Assembly (NCBI GenBank): GCA_016286055.1
Contig: JAEERW010000004.1
Coordinates: forward strand, 1-64,000
Direction: 5' to 3'
From: Bacteroidales bacterium
GTDB lineage: Bacteria > Bacteroidota > Bacteroidia > Bacteroidales > UBA3824
DNA: 64,000 nucleotides
Each line of letters begins with the position of its first letter. Positions within the stretch are counted from its first letter, which is position 1. Shown here in pieces: positions 62,706-64,000 of this stretch. Below the pieces are notes generated by a model. That model searched no databases. It had not been told where the DNA came from and saw only the letters and a program-made list of their open reading frames with translations. The position numbers and the translations under genes were made by a program.

Positions 62706-64000
62706 ATGAAAAAAAATATATTAACGATTATTTTTCCCGCTTTTATAACCATAAATCTTTCTGCTCAGATCACAACAAATAGTCTGACTCATAGCCGTTT
62801 TTCGTATCTACCTAAAACTAAGGAATATATAGATATCACTCTTGCACCATCAACTAAGACAGAAATTCCAGAAAATTGTGTCGGGCGACTTGCCAAATGC
62901 AACCGCAGTTTCTTCAACAACGCCGAAGAAACAAATGTGGAAGGTGGCACGCTGTGGCGTATTGGTGTAAGTGCCAAGGATGCAGGTTCTATTGGCGTTG
63001 ATTTTCAGGGTATAACACTTTCTAACGGGGTTGAAATGTGCTTGTATGGCGGCAACGATTTTTTGGGAATAATTACCGATACCATCAACAATGAAAACCA
63101 AAACCTCCGTACTCGCTATATCGACAATGATTCCATTACAATTGAACTATTTGTACCAGACAATATCTATCAACCAGACTTTACTATAGCTAAAATTGCC
63201 TATGGCTTTTACCCCATATCCAAATTGCTCAAAGGTCATGGACTCTTTGACAATACATGCGAGCAACCCGACATCAATAGTGCCGCTGGACAAAAGTATC
63301 AGGTTGAAAAACACGCAGTTGTGCTCTACCAGTTCGACGAAGACGATGGCTACAGCTATGTTTGCACTGGCACGCTCATCAACAACACTGCAAACGATGC
63401 CACACCTTATTTATTAACAGCGGCGCACTGTATCTGCAATCAAAGCCAGGCTGCTTCTGTGGTAACATATTTCAACTTTGAATTGTCGTCTGACGGAAAC
63501 TCTCCTTCTCCATTTCAAACCCTTTCGGGCGCTGAATTGATTGCCTTTCCCACCAAAACCCACCGTTGGGGACTGCGCGATTTTGCTGGCATCAGAATTC
63601 CAGAAAATGATTACAACGATTATGATATAAGTTTATTGAAACTCAACACCATACCTCCTAAATCATACCTCCCATATTATATGGGCGTGTCGTTGTCTAC
63701 GCGGCAAAACATCGACACTGTGGTAACTATTCATCACCCAGCAGGAAACGAAAAAGCAATCGCTGTAAGCAATATGCCGCCATACCAAGACTCTTACCCC
63801 ATAAGCGACGAGATTTTCAACAACAATTCGCATTGGCACATCGATACTTGGCATCTTGGTTATACTGAAACCGGCTCTTCGGGTGCTCCTCTTCTCAATC
63901 AAGAAAAAAAGATCATTGGAGTACTTTCGGGTGGGTTTGCCGACTGTGAAGAACCTTACGACGATTATTATCAAATGATTGCCACAGTTTGGAATACAAA
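62706..64000 (+). CDS. Secreted trypsin-fold serine protease, lysyl-endopeptidase-like (partial)
   Basis: An ORF open to the right edge (431 codons) starts with the signal peptide MKKNILTIIFPAFITINLSA. It has an uncharacterised pro-region and a chymotrypsin-fold domain with the triad His241 in TAAHC, Asp307 in YDISLLKL and Ser392 in GSSGAPLL. The arrangement and disulphide-type cysteines resemble Achromobacter protease I. Such Bacteroidetes proteases are often exported by type IX secretion through a C-terminal domain, which would lie beyond the window. Confidence 0.8.
   Translation, partial: MKKNILTIIFPAFITINLSAQITTNSLTHSRFSYLPKTKEYIDITLAPSTKTEIPENCVGRLAKCNRSFFNNAEETNVEGGTLWRIGVSAKDAGSIGVDFQGITLSNGVEMCLYGGNDFLGIITDTINNENQNLRTRYIDNDSITIELFVPDNIYQPDFTIAKIAYGFYPISKLLKGHGLFDNTCEQPDINSAAGQKYQVEKHAVVLYQFDEDDGYSYVCTGTLINNTANDATPYLLTAAHCICNQSQAASVVTYFNFELSSDGNSPSPFQTLSGAELIAFPTKTHRWGLRDFAGIRIPENDYNDYDISLLKLNTIPPKSYLPYYMGVSLSTRQNIDTVVTIHHPAGNEKAIAVSNMPPYQDSYPISDEIFNNNSHWHIDTWHLGYTETGSSGAPLLNQEKKIIGVLSGGFADCEEPYDDYYQMIATVWNT

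Noticed and set aside
1..64000. tRNA, rRNA or insertion-sequence genes
   Set aside because: No tRNA cloverleaf with TTCRA arm, no rRNA sequence and no transposase gene was recognised by eye.

Overview
The window comes from a member of the Bacteroidetes, most likely the order Bacteroidales. Three things support this: host promoters of the -33 TTTG / -7 TAnnTTTG type, translation starts without Shine-Dalgarno sequences, and gene families and order typical of the group (coaX - outer-membrane barrel - TPR lipoprotein-like protein - lptC, a six-domain rpsA, TPR-SpoIIE phosphatases, the DUF2795 protein). All calls come from reading the sequence; no database search was run.

Positions 1-19585 are part of a Mu-like, contractile-tail prophage that runs off the left edge. 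A divergent promoter region at 3770-3904 separates two arms. The leftward arm carries gp37-like, gp36 (DUF1320), gp29 portal (DUF935), gp30/F head morphogenesis with a C-terminal toxin-like nuclease domain, and the start of one more gene. The rightward arm carries small terminase, protease/scaffold, major capsid, a candidate small structured RNA, a holin-like protein, tail sheath, tube, tail chaperone with a probable -1 frameshift product, gpX-like, two baseplate proteins, two fibres, tape measure, three more baseplate/hub proteins, spike and large terminase. Almost every junction in the rightward arm carries an AT-rich TAATGCATAATTC-type repeat. Two small genes for exported or membrane proteins lie antisense within the tail cluster. 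REP-like GC-rich palindromes sit at and inside the portal gene, which may be damaged.

Positions 19718-28860 hold a DUF4112 membrane protein followed by five SpoIIE/PP2C-type phosphatase paralogues, one rightward and four in a leftward operon. Three have a periplasmic-TPR/TM/cytoplasmic-phosphatase design and two are short TM-phosphatase proteins. One of the long ones (24506-26593) has lost the metal-binding residues and looks like a pseudophosphatase. A STAS anti-anti-sigma-like protein, the usual kind of SpoIIE-family substrate, lies downstream of rpsA at 40614.

Positions 28983-43388 are chromosomal housekeeping and envelope genes: flippase, rfbD, a TPR protein, an OmpA-like protein, pbpC-purU-UDP-glucuronate decarboxylase operon, rpsA, STAS, an iron alcohol dehydrogenase and tsaD. 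Positions 43401-47822 hold a K+ channel, a RelA/SpoT homologue with a degenerate hydrolase site, an FNR-like regulator with a cysteine cluster, and an EACC1-like protein (a component known from predicted conflict systems) with a polyglutamine tail. Positions 47826-52505 are an envelope operon (lptC, TPR protein, outer-membrane barrel, coaX). The rest holds a stand-alone receiver, a CorC/GldE-like protein, birA, a very large PD40/beta-barrel protein, a VanX-type dipeptidase lipoprotein, a DUF2795 protein, a LysM/ligand-binding protein, and the first 431 codons of a secreted trypsin-fold protease cut by the right edge.
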